Assembly: GCF_002160055.1 (NCBI RefSeq)
Contig: NZ_NFJV01000017.1
Span: 20,396-84,395 of the forward strand
Reading direction: 5' to 3'
DNA: 64,000 bases
Source of the DNA: Mediterranea sp. An20
Lineage (GTDB): Bacteria > Bacteroidota > Bacteroidia > Bacteroidales > Bacteroidaceae
The first letter of the stretch is position 1. Each line of letters opens with the position of its first letter. Of this stretch, positions 42,886-51,197 are shown piece after piece. Under the pieces are notes generated by a model. That model was given only the letters and a program-made list of their open reading frames with translations. It made no database searches and had not been told where the DNA came from. The translations under genes and the position numbers were made by a program.

Positions 42886-44211
42886 ATGAATACCAAACTC
42901 TATCTTAAGCAAGCCTGGGAGTTGCTGAAGCAGAACCGCCTGTTCAGCACCCTCTACATTGTGGGTACGGCCCTGGCCATTGCCATGACGATGATGATGG
43001 CGGTCATCTATTATGTGCGGCTGGCCCCGGTCTATCCGGAGGAGCGACGTGCCACCACCCTCTACATGGGCGGCCTGAAGCTGTCGCAGACCTTTGATAA
43101 CGGTGGTTGGGCCTGGTGGACCAACGGCTACTCCCACCGGGCAGTGACCGAATGGTTCCGGCCTCTGGAGGATGCCGCCGTGGTGTCCGGCTATTGCAAT
43201 GCCTGGAGTGGGGCAGCTTATGTGCAACGGCCGGATGGGCGTGAAGATGAACCGGTGAAGGTTCGTCTGTCCGATCCCGAGTATTTCCGCCTCTATACCT
43301 TCCGCTTCAAGGACGGGGCAGCCTTCACGCAGGACGACTTCGACGGAGGCATGTACCGGGCCGTCATTACGGACCGCCTGGCCCGTCTGCTGTTCGGAGC
43401 GGATACCGGGGTGACGGGGCGCACGTTTCTGATGAATTACAGAACCTTCACGGTATGTGGCGTGGTCGAGGCACCCAGCAAGCTGATGGAACACTCGTAC
43501 GCCGATATGTATGCTCCCTACAGCATCGAGAAGAGTCTCTTGGACGGCAATAACGGGCATGCCTGGGAGCTGGGTCCCCTCAGCATCACTATCGCCGTGC
43601 GGGACAAGGAAGGCATAGCCCGCATCTGTCAAGCCATTGACGAGCACATACAACGTTACAACACCTCCCACCAGAGCGAGAACCTGACGTTGGAGATACA
43701 GGGCGGTCCCTGCACCCACTGGCAGAGCGTCTTGGAGGGCACTGCCGGCAGCGATGGCAGCATGGCCAAGGCTGTCCGCCAGTTGCTGCTCATCGTCCTG
43801 GTGCTGCTTCTGGTGCCTGCCCTCAACCTGTCCGGTCTGATAGCCAGCCGCATGGAGAGTCGCCTGGCAGAGATGGGTATCCGCAAGACCTTCGGGGCAT
43901 GGCGCAACACCCTGCTGAATATGGTGCTTTGGGAGAACCTGTTGCTCACCTTTATCGGTGGATTTATCGGGCTGGTGACAGCGTGGATATGTCTCTTCCT
44001 TGGCAGAGGCTGGGTGTTCACTATACTGGACAGCTATGCCACCCGTGTGCAGAGCGATGCCGCCTACGTCAGCGGCGAGATGCTTTTCGCCCCGCTGGTT
44101 TTTATCTGCGCCTTAGGTCTGTGCCTCGTGCTGAATTTGTTGTCGGCCTTCATCCCTGCCTGGTGGTCGTTGCGTCGTCCCATTGTCCAATCCTTGTATG
44201 AAAAAAGATAA
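42886..44211 (+). CDS. FtsX/MacB-like permease A1 (pair 1, type A)
   Basis: A 441-residue permease with MacB topology: one N-terminal helix (about 20-44), a ~240-residue periplasmic domain and three C-terminal helices (about 300-325, 345-380, 400-425). The type A N terminus is LYLKQAWELLKQNRLFSTLYIVGTALAIAMTM. The FtsX-type motif reads SRMESRLAEMGIRKTFGA, and the end is IPAWWSLRRPIVQSLYEKR. It is closest in this window to A5 of pair 3 (48418). No ATPase domain is attached, unlike E. coli MacB. It starts 4 bp after the adaptor stop. Confidence 0.9.
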   Translation: MNTKLYLKQAWELLKQNRLFSTLYIVGTALAIAMTMMMAVIYYVRLAPVYPEERRATTLYMGGLKLSQTFDNGGWAWWTNGYSHRAVTEWFRPLEDAAVVSGYCNAWSGAAYVQRPDGREDEPVKVRLSDPEYFRLYTFRFKDGAAFTQDDFDGGMYRAVITDRLARLLFGADTGVTGRTFLMNYRTFTVCGVVEAPSKLMEHSYADMYAPYSIEKSLLDGNNGHAWELGPLSITIAVRDKEGIARICQAIDEHIQRYNTSHQSENLTLEIQGGPCTHWQSVLEGTAGSDGSMAKAVRQLLLIVLVLLLVPALNLSGLIASRMESRLAEMGIRKTFGAWRNTLLNMVLWENLLLTFIGGFIGLVTAWICLFLGRGWVFTILDSYATRVQSDAAYVSGEMLFAPLVFICALGLCLVLNLLSAFIPAWWSLRRPIVQSLYEKR

Positions 44212-44218
44212 TACCGCC

Positions 44219-45517
44219 ATGATACGTTTAATCCTACATACCCTTTGGGCCCGTCGCCGCAGAAACGGCTGGCTGCTGGCCGAACTTATACTTGTTTCTG
44301 TTATTTCGTGGGCCATCTTCGACCCCGTCATTGTCTCCCTGCACGACCGCAGCCTGCCCCTGGGCTATGACGCCGGGCGCATGGCCGTCGTTTCTTTCGG
44401 GGAATTGCCGTCCGAAGCTCCGGGTTACGATGCCGCTGCTTGGGATTCTGCCGGGCGGATGCGTACGTTGGAGTCTATCATGCTGCGTGTGCGTCAACAT
44501 CCGGATGTGGCGTTGGCCACTCCGCTGATAGGAGTAGGTTTCCCCGGTGGGAATGGTAGTATGCAGACCAGCCTCCCGCTGCCGAAAGATACGCTGAACA
44601 CGCGGTGGAACACGCTGGAGTATGTGGCGGGCCAGCAGTTCTTCGAGACCTTTGCCTTCCGTCCTTCCCGGGGACGGACGTTGAAGGAACTGTCCGATTA
44701 CCTGTGCCGCGAGCACGAATATATCATGACGGAAGACCTGCTGCAGGTGGGGTGGGGCGACACCGACCCCCGCGGCAAGTTCCTGCCGTGGATAACCAAC
44801 GGCGACACGAACTACATTGAAGTGCCCGGCGCCATAGGCCCCATCAAGAAGCGGCTGGACGAGAAACCCCGCCCGTTCCTGATACGCAGCATGGACCCGG
44901 CTCAGATTGCCTGGAGAGTGTCATCGAGTATGCAGGTCGCCCTCCGTCTGAAGGACGGCGTCAGCATGACCCGCTTCCTCCACGACTTCCAGCCTTGGAT
45001 GCTGGAGAACCTCAAGGCAGGCAACCTCTATGCCAACAAGGTGCAGTGCTACCGGACGATGCTGGAGGACCAGGCTTACGCCACCAGCACCGCCCTCTTC
45101 CGCCGCAACCTGGCCCTGTCCGTGTTCTTCCTCGTCAACCTCTGCCTGGGCGTGGCGGGCACCTTCTGGGTGCAGACCCGCTCACGGCGGGAGGAGGTGG
45201 GCGTACACCTCAGTTTCGGCGCGACGCCCTGCCGCATCCGGGCGATGCTCCTGTTGGAGGGCTTTGTGCTGGTGACGCTGGCCGTGGCCGTGGGTTGCCT
45301 GATTTATTGGAACTACGCGATGGTGGACGGTCTGGCTGCCGGCTCGACGGCGGAGCGTTACGTCGGCCTCTACTGGACGGACAACTTCTCCGTGCATTTC
45401 GCGGTCATCAGCCTGGTGGTCTATGTCGTGCTGCTCGCGGTAACCCTGTTCGGCGTGTGGATGCCCGCCAGGCGCATCTCGCGCATCCCGCCTACGGAGG
45501 CTTTGCGCGACGAGTAG
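44219..45517 (+). CDS. FtsX/MacB-like permease B1 (pair 1, type B)
   Basis: A 432-residue partner of A1. The type B N terminus is MIRLILHTLWARRRRNGWLLAELILV followed by FDPVIVSLHDRSLPLGYD. The periplasmic domain is about 45-290. Three C-terminal helices surround TRSRREEVGVHLSFGATP, and the end is MPARRISRIPPTEALRDE, a standard MacB/FtsX terminus. I start at ATG 44219 by comparison with the type B gene at 49732. An earlier in-frame ATG (44198) would overlap A1. Confidence 0.9.
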   Translation: MIRLILHTLWARRRRNGWLLAELILVSVISWAIFDPVIVSLHDRSLPLGYDAGRMAVVSFGELPSEAPGYDAAAWDSAGRMRTLESIMLRVRQHPDVALATPLIGVGFPGGNGSMQTSLPLPKDTLNTRWNTLEYVAGQQFFETFAFRPSRGRTLKELSDYLCREHEYIMTEDLLQVGWGDTDPRGKFLPWITNGDTNYIEVPGAIGPIKKRLDEKPRPFLIRSMDPAQIAWRVSSSMQVALRLKDGVSMTRFLHDFQPWMLENLKAGNLYANKVQCYRTMLEDQAYATSTALFRRNLALSVFFLVNLCLGVAGTFWVQTRSRREEVGVHLSFGATPCRIRAMLLLEGFVLVTLAVAVGCLIYWNYAMVDGLAAGSTAERYVGLYWTDNFSVHFAVISLVVYVVLLAVTLFGVWMPARRISRIPPTEALRDE

Positions 45518-45540
45518 CGCGGCTATGAGGGTAACAGTAC

Positions 45541-45606
45541 CTATGTTACGCTGTAACAATGCCTATGTTACGCTGTAACAATGCTTGTGTTACGCTGTAA
45601 CAATAC
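45541..45606. repeat. Three tandem 22-bp units with GTTACGCTGTAAC palindromes
   Basis: CTATGTTACGCTGTAACAATGC occurs at 45541-45562 and 45563-45584, and a variant (TTGTGTTACGCTGTAACAATAC) at 45585-45606. Each unit has the dyad TGTTAC-GCT-GTAACA. The period is exactly two helical turns. Half-sites continue on both sides (GTAACA at 45531; GTTAC at 45621). It lies just upstream of the pair 2 permease gene. Confidence 0.8.
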
Positions 45607-45644
45607 TGACGTTATTTTATGTTACATATAAACAAAACTCAAAT

Positions 45645-46940
45645 ATGATACGAATCTACCTCAAACAAGCCTGGGAGACGGCGCGGCAGAACCGTCTGTT
45701 CTCCTCCATCTACGTGGTGGGCACGGGGCTGTCCATTGCGTTGACGATGACGCTGTTTATCATCTTCTATGTGAAAACAGCTCCCATCTATCCCGAATAC
45801 AACCGCGACCGCACGCTGGTGGTGCGCTACGTCAAGTCCTATCCTCCCGACAAGCCCGAGAACTGGAGTGCCGGCCTGGTGAGTCCTACTTTGGCAGAGT
45901 TAGCCGACAGCCTGCCGCACGTGGACGATGTGGCCGTAACCATGAGTAGCGGCATCCGCGGCCAGTACGTTGCCCTGCCGGGACAGAAGCAGACTTTCAA
46001 CATTTACCCACTTTACGTCAATGCCGACTTCTGGCGCGTCTTTCCCTTCCGTTTCCTCAGCGGGAAGCCCCTGACCGAGGCCGACGTGGAGGCACGCACG
46101 CCCACTGCCGTCATCAGCGAAAGTCTGGCGCGGCGGCTCCTCGCCTCGACGGACGTGGCGGGGAAGACATTCCACTACCGGGGTCGTCCCTATACCGTCA
46201 GCGGCGTGGTGCAGGACGTGTCGTCCGCCACGCCCGACGTGGTGGCCGACATGTGGATGCCCCTCTCGCTTGACGCTGCCTCCAGCTTCGATGACCCCGA
46301 CTTCGGTCTGATGGGCAACCTGACCTGCTTCCTGCTGGTGGATGATGCCGATAACAAGGAGGCCGTGAAAGAATCCTTGCGCGAGGCTGTCCACCGTCAT
46401 GATGCCGGTCGGGAGCGTGTCAACGACCTCATGGGCCAGCCCGATGATGCGGCGCTCTCCACCTTCCGCACCAACCCGGCCAATGCGCCGGATACCGACG
46501 GACTGTTCCGCTCGCTGCTCTACATCGTCCTGGCCCTGCTCTTCATCCCCGCCGTCAACCTGAGCGGCATGATTGCCAGCCGCATGGACCGCCGCACCGG
46601 GGAGCTGGGCATCCGCAAGGCATACGGCGCCACACGGGCCACGCTGCTCGGTCAGGTGCTGTGGGAGAACCTGCTGCTCACCTTTGCCGGGGCTGTGGCC
46701 GGGCTGGTGTTCTGCTACGTCATCGTGCTCACCTCCGGCTCGTGGATACTCACCTTGTTCGACACGTCGGTGGCCACCTCGCTGCCCACGCCCTTCCTGA
46801 CGATGGAGATGCTGTTCAATCCCTGGGTATTTCTCTGCACCTTCGCCCTGTGTCTGGTGCTTAACGTCGTGTCGGCTCTCCTGCCCGCGTGGTGGGGGCT
46901 GCGGCACACGATTGTGGAGGAACTCTATACGAAAAGATAA
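45645..46940 (+). CDS. FtsX/MacB-like permease A2 (pair 2, type A)
   Basis: A 431-residue type A permease: IYLKQAWETARQNRLFSSIYVVGTGLSIALTM at the N terminus, periplasmic domain about 45-285, and the FtsX motif SRMDRRTGELGIRKAYGAT. Three C-terminal helices follow and the chain ends LPAWWGLRHTIVEELYTKR. The start is MIRIYLKQ at 45645. The frame is open back to 45585, but that extension would be translated from the tandem palindromes and is not conserved in the other type A members. DNA here is visibly GC-rich. Confidence 0.9.
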   Translation: MIRIYLKQAWETARQNRLFSSIYVVGTGLSIALTMTLFIIFYVKTAPIYPEYNRDRTLVVRYVKSYPPDKPENWSAGLVSPTLAELADSLPHVDDVAVTMSSGIRGQYVALPGQKQTFNIYPLYVNADFWRVFPFRFLSGKPLTEADVEARTPTAVISESLARRLLASTDVAGKTFHYRGRPYTVSGVVQDVSSATPDVVADMWMPLSLDAASSFDDPDFGLMGNLTCFLLVDDADNKEAVKESLREAVHRHDAGRERVNDLMGQPDDAALSTFRTNPANAPDTDGLFRSLLYIVLALLFIPAVNLSGMIASRMDRRTGELGIRKAYGATRATLLGQVLWENLLLTFAGAVAGLVFCYVIVLTSGSWILTLFDTSVATSLPTPFLTMEMLFNPWVFLCTFALCLVLNVVSALLPAWWGLRHTIVEELYTKR

Positions 46941-46944
46941 TATT

Positions 46945-47034
46945 AGCTACAAGCTACGAGCTACAAGTGGCTGCGCACTCTAAGTTCTTGTAGCTCATCA
47001 CTAAAGAACAACTCGTAGCTCGTAGCTTGTAGCT
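46945..47034. repeat. 90-bp inverted repeat with 20-bp perfect arms
   Basis: AGCTACAAGCTACGAGCTAC (46945-46964) is the exact reverse complement of GTAGCTCGTAGCTTGTAGCT (47015-47034). A second stem GAGCTACAAG / CTTGTAGCTC is nested inside. CTTGTAGCTC(A/G)TCACTAAA also occurs twice as a direct repeat. It fills the gap between permeases A2 and B2. There is no U-run. Confidence 0.75.
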
Positions 47035-47056
47035 CGTCACTAAATAAACAACTACT

Positions 47057-48370
47057 ATGATACTCTTACACCAAATCTGGAACCAGCGCCGGCAGAACCT
47101 CTGGATATTCATCGAACTTCTGATAGCCGGCTTCTTCTTGTGGATGGTCATCGACCCCATCTATGTCCTCACCGCCAACCGCCTCATTCCCCAGGGGGGC
47201 GACACGCGCGGCATGTACGTCCTCAACCTGGGGCAGTATGACAAGAGCTTCGGCGAGTACGACCCTACGCAGGACTCCGCGCAGGTGATGCGCCGCCACT
47301 ACCAGGATATTGTCCGCGCCGTGCGCACCTGCCCGGAGGTGGAGGCCTTCACCGTTTCTGCCTACAGCAGCTTTCCCAATAGTATGTCGTGGAGCGGCAT
47401 GGAGCTGTTCAACGAAGACTCGGTGCGCGTCCATGTGCAGCAATACCGCTTCATCCCCCTCGACGGAAGCGACCTGCCGAAGACCTACGGCATGGTGGAT
47501 GTCCGTACGGGACAGCCCGTCACCCTGCCTGCAGACTTCGCCCAGCGCCGGATGATTGCCCTCTCCGAGCGGGCCGCCCGCGACCTCTTCGGCACGACGG
47601 ACGCCGTGGGGCTCACCGTCTACGAAAGCTCCGACCGAGAGAATCCGCACGAGGTGGCCGCCGTCTTCTGCGACTACAAGCACTACACCTCCGAGCAACC
47701 CTATCCGATGGCCGTCTTGTCTGAGGAGAATTTTATGATGGCCCCGTTCACGGCTAACATCTATCACATCGTCTTCCGCTTGAAGGACGGGGTGGATGCC
47801 GACGCTTTCGAGACCCGCTTCCGGGCAGAGGTGGCCCCGCAACTGTCGCGCGGCAACTTCTACTTCGATTCGCTGAAAACCTTCGGAGACTACAGCCGAC
47901 AGAATGCCCTATCGTCCGGCGTCACCAACAAGCTGCGCCTACAATACGCGCTGGGCGGGTTTGCCCTCCTTTGCATCTTCCTGGGCATGGTCGGCACGTT
48001 CTACATCCGCGCCAACGCCCGTCGCGAGGAAGTGGGCATCCTGCGGGCGATGGGCGTAAGCCGTGCGGGCATCGTACGCCGCTTTCTGGCAGAGTCGTGG
48101 ATATTGGTGACGGTGGCCTATGCCCTGGCCCTGCTCGTGGTGGGCAACTACGTTTACGCTGCCGGGTTTGCCGAGGGCATCAATGCCGTGAACATCACGA
48201 AGGAGCTTGTGCCCGACCCGGCCTATCCCCAGAACCGTCCGTGGCCGCACTTCCTCAGTGTCACCGTCCTGACCTATGCCGTGCTGCTGCTGACGGCCCT
48301 TGTCGGGACGTGGATACCCGTGCGCCGGGCGGCTCGCATTCTGCCGGTGGATGCGTTGCGGGAGGAGTAG
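47057..48370 (+). CDS. FtsX/MacB-like permease B2 (pair 2, type B)
   Basis: A 437-residue type B permease: N terminus MILLHQIWNQRRQNLWIFIELLIAGFFLWMVIDPIYV, periplasmic domain about 45-300, and the FtsX motif ANARREEVGILRAMGVSR. Two further helices precede the end IPVRRAARILPVDALREE. It is the partner of A2 by position. The spacing from A2 (116 bp) is the longest within a pair because of the inverted repeat between them. Confidence 0.9.
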   Translation: MILLHQIWNQRRQNLWIFIELLIAGFFLWMVIDPIYVLTANRLIPQGGDTRGMYVLNLGQYDKSFGEYDPTQDSAQVMRRHYQDIVRAVRTCPEVEAFTVSAYSSFPNSMSWSGMELFNEDSVRVHVQQYRFIPLDGSDLPKTYGMVDVRTGQPVTLPADFAQRRMIALSERAARDLFGTTDAVGLTVYESSDRENPHEVAAVFCDYKHYTSEQPYPMAVLSEENFMMAPFTANIYHIVFRLKDGVDADAFETRFRAEVAPQLSRGNFYFDSLKTFGDYSRQNALSSGVTNKLRLQYALGGFALLCIFLGMVGTFYIRANARREEVGILRAMGVSRAGIVRRFLAESWILVTVAYALALLVVGNYVYAAGFAEGINAVNITKELVPDPAYPQNRPWPHFLSVTVLTYAVLLLTALVGTWIPVRRAARILPVDALREE

Positions 48371-48417
48371 ATGCACTTAAATAATAGCTACTGATACATT
48401 TCTAACACTTATATGTT

Positions 48418-49728
48418 ATGTTAAAACTTTACTTGAAACAAGCCTGGACCCTGCTGCGGCAGAACCCGTTGTTTAGCGGCCTCTACATTGCGGGCACCGG
48501 GCTGGCCATCGCCATGACCATGATTGTGGCAGAGATTTACTACGTGAAGTTGGCGCCCGTCTATCCGGAGGTGAACCGGGGGCGGACGCTGTATCTGGAA
48601 TCGTCAAGTTTTACTAACGATTCGCAAAGGTGGCAGTCGGCTCTGTCGTATAGCGCATTGCAAGACTGGGCGTTGCATTTTGAGAATGCCGAGGTCGTTT
48701 CGGCAGTGTATTCCAGTCGTACCCTCTCAGGCACCTACATCCAACCGGCCGACCGCAGCGGTGATTTTCGTCCACAGCTGAAGTTGACCGACCCGTCCTT
48801 CTTCCGCATCTACGAGTTCCGCTTCCTGGAAGGGAAGCCTTTCACGGAGAGCGACTTGCAGAGCGGCATACGCACAGCCGTCATTACGGACGACCTGGCA
48901 CGACGGCTGTTCCGTACCACAGAGGGTGTAGTGGGGCAGTCGTTCAGTTTGGGTTACGAGTCCTATCGTGTGTGCGGCGTGGTTGTGGGAGGCAGTTATC
49001 TGACAGAGAAATCATACGCGCAGGTTTACGTGCCTTACACGGTGGATAAGGACTGTTACCAGCCGAATACCGACATGTTTCCTTATATCGGCTCGTTTTC
49101 CCTGACTTTCCTTGTGAAAGATGATGACCAAGCCCGTGCCCTGCAGGCCGAAGTGAAGGATGTGACGCGCCGCCTTAACCTGGAGCACAAGGGGCAATGG
49201 GAGATGAACTTGTGGGAGCAGCCGCGCACACATGCCCTCAGCGTCTTCCAGAGCTATGCGGCACAGGAGTTCAACTTCTGGGCCAAGGTGCGCTACTTCG
49301 GTCTGATGATACTCGTGCTGCTGCTGGTGCCCGCACTCAACCTGAGCGGGATGATTGCCAGCCGCATGGAGAGCCGCCTGGCGGAGATGGGGGTGCGCAA
49401 GTCGTTCGGTGCAGGACGCGGCAAGCTGCTGGGCCAGGTGATGTGGGAGAACCTGCTGCTTACGCTGCTTGGCGGTGTCCTGGGACTGATTGTTGCCTGG
49501 CTGGCCATCTATGCGGGGCGTGAATGGCTGTTTTATCTGCTGGAAGATTCTGCCGAAATCATTCCGGATGGCGCTAATACCTATGTTAGCGGCGAGATGC
49601 TCTTTGCCCCGTTGGTGTTTATTTGCGCCTTCCTGCTGTGTGTGGTGCTCAATTTGCTGTCGGCTTTGCTGCCTGCATGGTTGTCGCTCAGGAAGCCGAT
49701 TGTTTATTCATTGTATGAAAGGAGGTAA
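48418..49728 (+). CDS. FtsX/MacB-like permease A3 (pair 3, type A)
   Basis: A 436-residue type A permease with N terminus LYLKQAWTLLRQNPLFSGLYIAGTGLAIAMTM. The FtsX motif SRMESRLAEMGVRKSFGAGR and the end LPAWLSLRKPIVYSLYERR are nearly the same as in A1. Membrane layout is 1 + 3 helices. The likeness to A1 in both termini, with a more divergent periplasmic domain, suggests duplication of an A-B pair followed by change in the exposed domain. Three bases separate its stop from B3. Confidence 0.9.
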   Translation: MLKLYLKQAWTLLRQNPLFSGLYIAGTGLAIAMTMIVAEIYYVKLAPVYPEVNRGRTLYLESSSFTNDSQRWQSALSYSALQDWALHFENAEVVSAVYSSRTLSGTYIQPADRSGDFRPQLKLTDPSFFRIYEFRFLEGKPFTESDLQSGIRTAVITDDLARRLFRTTEGVVGQSFSLGYESYRVCGVVVGGSYLTEKSYAQVYVPYTVDKDCYQPNTDMFPYIGSFSLTFLVKDDDQARALQAEVKDVTRRLNLEHKGQWEMNLWEQPRTHALSVFQSYAAQEFNFWAKVRYFGLMILVLLLVPALNLSGMIASRMESRLAEMGVRKSFGAGRGKLLGQVMWENLLLTLLGGVLGLIVAWLAIYAGREWLFYLLEDSAEIIPDGANTYVSGEMLFAPLVFICAFLLCVVLNLLSALLPAWLSLRKPIVYSLYERR

Positions 49729-49731
49729 ACT

Positions 49732-51039
49732 ATGTTCCGACTGATTTTGAAAACCCTTTGGACCCGGCGCAGACGTAACGGCTGGCTGCTCGCCGAACTG
49801 ATTCTGGTGGCCGTGCTTTCGTGGGCCATCTTCGACCCCGTCATTGTCATTACACACGACCGTATGCTTCCCTTGGGCTATGATGCCGACCGCCTCTGCC
49901 TTGTGTCCGTGGATGCATTGCGAGCTTCCGCTCCCGGTTACGACTCCGTGTCTGCCGGTCCCGATGCCCAGATGAAGTCCTACCTCGGTATGATTGAGCG
50001 TGTCCGCACGCACCCCGATGTCGAACAGGCCACGGCTTTGTTGGGCTTCAGCTATCCCGGTTCGAGCGGCAGCAGCTCCACGTCTTATAAAGCAGCAGGT
50101 GATACTGCAAGTTACAATACCGTTTTTTTCCAAATAGTATTTCTGCCGCATACCCACTTCTTTGAGACTTATGGCTTCCTACCCGGCAAAGGCATGACAC
50201 CTGCCGAGCTTTCCGATTATGCCTATGGTGAGAACGACCTGGTGCTTGACGAGAATACGCTGGATTACATGTTTCACACCGATGACCCGCGCCGCAAGCA
50301 GTTTTGGGAGTATAGTGAAAAGGATACTACTTATCTCAACATCATAGGTGCGGTGGGCTCTGTTAAATTTCATAGTTATGAGCGTCCTCTGCCCATTGTT
50401 TTCGTGCCGGAAAGGGAGGAACGTTTGACTGGCTATGTTCCGCGAGATGCGAAAATCCTGATACGCGTGAAGGAGGGTATCAGTCTCGACCGCTTTATGC
50501 ACGACTTCAAACCGTGGATGCTCCAAAATCTCCGGGCCGGCAACATCTATGCCCTCGACCTTGAGTCTTACCATACAGGTATTGCCCAATCCGAGGCTTA
50601 TAATTCAACTCCCATCTACCGGCGCAACCTGCTGGTGGCCGTGTTCTTCCTGGTGAACCTCTGTCTGGGCGTGGTGGGCACCTTCTGGCTGCAGACCCGT
50701 ACCCGCCGCGAGGAAGTGGGGGTGATGCTGTCCTTCGGGGCCACGCCGGGACGCATCGTCCGTCTGCTGCTGGGCGAGGGCGCGGTGCTGACCACGCTGG
50801 GCACGCTTGTCGGCTGCTTCATCTACCTGCAATACGGTATCAGCGAGGGCTTCTCCAAGGGGGCGATGTGGAATGACATCCTGCGGCCGGAGTATTGGAC
50901 GGACTACTTCTGGGCACACTTCCTCATCGTGTCGCTCATTGTCTATGCCATCCTGCTGGTGGTGGTGTCGGTGGGCGTCTACATTCCCGCCCGCAAAATC
51001 AGCCGCATCCCGCCCACCGAAGCCCTGCGCGATGAATAA
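49732..51039 (+). CDS. FtsX/MacB-like permease B3 (pair 3, type B)
   Basis: A 435-residue type B permease, very close to B1: MFRLILKTLWTRRRRNGWLLAELILVAVLSWAIFDPVIV at the start, TRTRREEVGVMLSFGATPGR, and the end IPARKISRIPPTEALRDE. The middle of the periplasmic domain (about 110-230) differs more, for example SYPGSSGSSSTSYKAAGDT. It ends 21 bp before the second palindrome/sigma-54 site and is the last gene of the first unit. Confidence 0.9.
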   Translation: MFRLILKTLWTRRRRNGWLLAELILVAVLSWAIFDPVIVITHDRMLPLGYDADRLCLVSVDALRASAPGYDSVSAGPDAQMKSYLGMIERVRTHPDVEQATALLGFSYPGSSGSSSTSYKAAGDTASYNTVFFQIVFLPHTHFFETYGFLPGKGMTPAELSDYAYGENDLVLDENTLDYMFHTDDPRRKQFWEYSEKDTTYLNIIGAVGSVKFHSYERPLPIVFVPEREERLTGYVPRDAKILIRVKEGISLDRFMHDFKPWMLQNLRAGNIYALDLESYHTGIAQSEAYNSTPIYRRNLLVAVFFLVNLCLGVVGTFWLQTRTRREEVGVMLSFGATPGRIVRLLLGEGAVLTTLGTLVGCFIYLQYGISEGFSKGAMWNDILRPEYWTDYFWAHFLIVSLIVYAILLVVVSVGVYIPARKISRIPPTEALRDE

Positions 51040-51040
51040 G

Positions 51041-51080
51041 CGGACACCAAAAGCGGACAGGGTGTCCGATATCGGACACC
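51041..51080. promoter_or_regulatory. Candidate activator site 2 (20-bp palindrome plus half-sites)
   Basis: The palindrome GGTGTCCGATATCGGACACC occupies 51061-51080. Two partial copies precede it: CGGACACC at 51041-51048 and CGGACAG at 51055-51061. There is no T-run here, which argues that the palindrome is regulatory rather than a terminator. Confidence 0.65.
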
Positions 51081-51122
51081 CCACAAAATGTTAAATATTA
51101 ATGAATCAGTGTGTTGCTGTTT

Positions 51123-51138
51123 TGGCACGGCATTTGAT
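51123..51138 (+). promoter_or_regulatory. Sigma-54-type promoter of the ATPase/DUF2807/permease unit
   Basis: TGGCACGGCATTTGAT fits TGGCACGnnnnTTGCW except for A in place of the -12 C. The GG lies 53.5 bp from the palindrome centre, the same as at the first site. Transcription would begin near 51149, about 50 bp before the ATPase ATG. Confidence 0.6.
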
Positions 51139-51197
51139 TCAACCTTTGCAAACGATAAAGAACTAATATAGTATAAACTCATAAAACACTAAGCATT

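Noticed and set aside
45541..45606. CRISPR array
   Set aside because: The units are contiguous 22-bp repeats without unique spacers and there are no cas genes in the window.
45585..45644. N-terminal extension of permease A2
   Set aside because: It would be translated from the tandem palindromes and is absent from the other type A permeases.
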